A stretch of 64,000 bases of DNA. Origin: an uncultured Prevotellaceae bacterium (GTDB lineage Bacteria > Bacteroidota > Bacteroidia > Bacteroidales > Bacteroidaceae). Below the pieces are notes generated by a model. That model was not told the origin of the DNA. It searched no databases and worked only from the letters and a program-made list of their open reading frames with translations. The stretch is taken from positions 62,001-126,000 of the forward strand of contig OMXS01000001.1 in NCBI GenBank assembly GCA_900315095.1, given 5' to 3'. Of this stretch, positions 61,789 to 64,000 are shown piece after piece (within the stretch, counting starts at the first letter, position 1; each line of letters opens with the position of its first letter). The position numbers and the translations under genes are program-made.

Positions 61789-64000
61789 TTACTTCAGCAC
61801 CACGTTCACCATTCTCTTAGGAATGATAATCACCTTAACGATTTGCTTGCCGTCGATGTATTTCGGCGTGCGTTCATCGTTCATTACGGCCTCTTCAACA
61901 GTCTTGTTGTCGGCATCAGCTGCAAACTGCATCTCGAAACGGCGCTTTCCGTTGAAGGCAACACCCATAGTGACGCTGCTTTCCACGAGATACTGCTCGT
62001 CCCATGATGGCCACTGAGCATCGCAAACGCTGCCCTCTTGTCCCAGACGCTCCCACAGCTCTTCTGCGATATGTGGTGCGAAAGGTGCTATGAGCACAGC
62101 AAGTGTCTTCAGAACATCGCGGTTGGTGCACTTCTGTTGTGACAGTTCGTTCACGCAAATCATGAATGCCGAGATGCTGGTGTTGTAAGAGAAGAGCGGA
62201 ATGTCTTGCGACACCTTCTTTATCAGCTTGTGCAGACTCTTCAGCGAGTCGTTGCTTGCTGGCTCGGAAGTCTCCTTTGAGAGAGCGTTGTCAAAGAGAT
62301 TCCAGAACTTCTTCAGGAAACGGTGACAACCGTCGATGCCGTTTGTGTCCCAAGGTTTTGACTGCTCGACAGGTCCGAGGAACATTTCGTAGAGGCGAAG
62401 AGTGTCGGCTCCGTACTTCTCTACAATCATGTCGGGGTTCACGACATTAAACATAGACTTCGACATCTTCTCTATTGCCCATCCGCAAACATATTTACCA
62501 TCCTCCAGAACGAACTCGGCATCGTTGTATTCGGGGCGCCACGCCTTGAAGGCATCAATGTCCAGAACGTCGTTGCTCACGATGTTCACGTCCACATGAA
62601 TAGGAGTTACGTCGGCATATTGTCCCTTCAGGCCGAGCGAAACGAACACGGGGTGGCCCTTAGAGTTGCTTGCCTCGTTGTCGCGATATACGAAGTTGGA
62701 GCGTCCCTGAATCATTCCCTGGTTCACAAGTTTCTGGAATGGTTCTTCCTTGCACGACACTCCGAGGTCGAAGAGGAACTTGTTCCAGAAGCGAGAGTAT
62801 ATCAAGTGGCCTGTGGCATGTTCCGTTCCGCCCACGTAGAGGTCAACATTCTGCCAGTAGTTGTCGGCTTCCTGGCTCACCAAAGCCTGCTCGTTCTTCG
62901 GGTCCATATAGCGCAGATAGTATGCGCTTGAGCCCGCAAAGCCCGGCATAGTGTTAAGTTCGAGTGGGAAAACAGTCACGTTATCGATGTTGGCAACATC
63001 GACAACAGAGTTTGTTTTGGTGTCCCAAGCCCAGCGCTTAGCATGTCCCAGAGGCGGTTGTCCGTCCTCTGTTGGCTTGTATTTGTCTATCTCAGGCAGT
63101 TCGAGAGGCAGACATTCCTCAGGTATCATGTAAGGCATGTTGTCCTTATAGTACACAGGGAACGGCTCGCCCCAGTATCTCTGGCGTGAGAAGATGGCGT
63201 CGCGCAGACGGAAGTTCACCTTCACTCGTCCCAGCTGATGTTCGGTAACATATTTCTTTGTGGCAGCAATTGCCTCCTTAACGGTAAGTCCATTGAGCGA
63301 GAACTTCTTCGACTCAGAGTTGCAAACGATGCCTTCCTTTGCGTCATAACTTTCCTCCGACACGTCAGCCCCCTCAATAAGCGGGATGATAGGAAGGTTG
63401 AAATGGCGTGCGAAAGCATAGTCGCGAGAGTCGTGGGCAGGCACAGCCATAATGGCACCTGTGCCGTATCCTGCGAGCACATATTCGGAAATCCAGACAG
63501 GAATCTTCTCGTCGGTGAAGGGGTTGATGGCGTATGAGCCAGAGAAAACTCCCGTAACTTTCTTGTCGGAGATACGGTCGCGCTCGGTACGTTTCTTCAC
63601 ATAGGCGATGTACTCCTCCACTTCCTTCTTCTGCTCGTCGGTAGTCAGCTGGGCAACGAGTTCGCTCTCGGGTGCAAGAACCATGAAGGTGACGCCGAAC
63701 ATCGTGTCGGCGCGGGTGGTGAAGATAGTGAACGACTTGTCGCTGTCTGCCACATTGAACTCCACTTCTGTTCCTTCGCTACGTCCAATCCAGTTCTTCT
63801 GTGTCTCCTTCAGCGACTCTGTCCAGTCGATGGTGTCAAGTCCGTCGAGCAGACGCTGGGCGTATGCCGACACGCGAAGGCACCATTGGCGCATCTTCTT
63901 CTGAACAACGGGATAGCCGCCGCGCACGCTGACGCCGTCGACAACCTCGTCGTTGGCAAGCACGGTGCCAAGACCTGCGCACCAGTTGACCATCGTCTCG
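61789..64000 (-). CDS. leuS: Leucyl-tRNA synthetase (N-terminus outside window)
   Basis: Class I aminoacyl-tRNA synthetase charging tRNA-Leu. About 736 C-terminal residues are present. The frame is open to the window edge (..[19 protein letters not shown]), so the ATG at 63993 is internal and the HIGH motif lies upstream. Visible parts are the editing domain ([19 protein letters not shown]), the second catalytic half with [10 protein letters not shown] (KMSKS) near 62470, and the anticodon-binding and C-terminal regions. It heads the minus-strand run leuS-yitT-rdgB-GT2-porZ-fusion. Confidence 0.96.
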   Translation of the reverse strand, partial: ETMVNWCAGLGTVLANDEVVDGVSVRGGYPVVQKKMRQWCLRVSAYAQRLLDGLDTIDWTESLKETQKNWIGRSEGTEVEFNVADSDKSFTIFTTRADTMFGVTFMVLAPESELVAQLTTDEQKKEVEEYIAYVKKRTERDRISDKKVTGVFSGSYAINPFTDEKIPVWISEYVLAGYGTGAIMAVPAHDSRDYAFARHFNLPIIPLIEGADVSEESYDAKEGIVCNSESKKFSLNGLTVKEAIAATKKYVTEHQLGRVKVNFRLRDAIFSRQRYWGEPFPVYYKDNMPYMIPEECLPLELPEIDKYKPTEDGQPPLGHAKRWAWDTKTNSVVDVANIDNVTVFPLELNTMPGFAGSSAYYLRYMDPKNEQALVSQEADNYWQNVDLYVGGTEHATGHLIYSRFWNKFLFDLGVSCKEEPFQKLVNQGMIQGRSNFVYRDNEASNSKGHPVFVSLGLKGQYADVTPIHVDVNIVSNDVLDIDAFKAWRPEYNDAEFVLEDGKYVCGWAIEKMSKSMFNVVNPDMIVEKYGADTLRLYEMFLGPVEQSKPWDTNGIDGCHRFLKKFWNLFDNALSKETSEPASNDSLKSLHKLIKKVSQDIPLFSYNTSISAFMICVNELSQQKCTNRDVLKTLAVLIAPFAPHIAEELWERLGQEGSVCDAQWPSWDEQYLVESSVTMGVAFNGKRRFEMQFAADADNKTVEEAVMNDERTPKYIDGKQIVKVIIIPKRMVNVVLK

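Overview
The window looks like chromosomal DNA from a Prevotella-type member of the Bacteroidales. The evidence is repeated Bacteroidetes promoters (TTTG, about 19-20 bp, then TAnnTTTG), a PorZ-like type IX secretion component, a DUF4254/GT9 pair, a succinate:acetate CoA-transferase and Prevotella-style C-terminal tails. Base composition is moderate, with clearly AT-richer stretches at about 13.2-16.5 kb and 47.7-54.6 kb. Genes show no consistent Shine-Dalgarno signal, so starts were chosen by homology, overlaps and promoter distance. I saw no tRNA, rRNA, CRISPR array, transposase or integrase.

Layout. 0-9.3 kb: end of RNase R, two membrane proteins, a Pro/Glu repeat protein, an SDR enzyme, an outer-membrane barrel and a Pif1-type helicase. 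9.3-18 kb: SH3 protein, a BASS transporter with a GH127 arabinofuranosidase, an AT-rich SF1 helicase, an AraC remnant and the CoA-transferase. 18-22 kb: lipoprotein, then acpP-fabF-rnc. 22-26.6 kb: DUF4254, GT9 heptosyltransferase-like, SpoT-like HD protein, coiled-coil protein and papain-like lipoprotein. 26.6-28.07 kb: a non-coding-rich stretch with two tiny genes behind duplicated regulatory modules. 28-35.7 kb: AsmA-like protein, a galactofuranose glycan cluster (glf, licD, GT2, GT4-like, lipopolysaccharide kinase) and a Crp/Fnr regulator. 35.7-36.7 kb: a candidate structured RNA and a long inverted repeat. 36.7-42.5 kb: MsbA-like ABC exporter, lipoprotein, GH3 glucosidase and acetyltransferase. 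42.8-49.8 kb, minus strand: ispG, purE, PAP2-like, rpoN, an unknown protein, an acyltransferase and nadA. 49.8-50.26 kb: an AT-rich gap dense in DnaA-box-like sites. 50.3-54.4 kb: GT39-like transferase, carboxylesterase and lipoprotein. 54.6-64 kb, minus strand: an acyltransferase/CotH fusion, PorZ, GT2, rdgB, yitT and leuS (cut by the window end).

The most unusual content is in the gaps. (1) The twin small-peptide loci at 26.75-27.93 kb share three GCGACA/TGTCGC sites at identical spacing (0, 30 and 49 bp). They are separated by a TCTAC array phased exactly every 11 bp and by a 22-bp-period array. (2) There is a possible replication origin at 49.8-50.2 kb. (3) A multi-hairpin RNA candidate lies at 36 kb. 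(4) A dispersed repeat has two copies (6.0 and 42.6 kb) with the same flanks but an inverted core. (5) A membrane acyltransferase is fused to a secreted CotH-type kinase domain. All functional readings of the unknown elements are inference from sequence alone.
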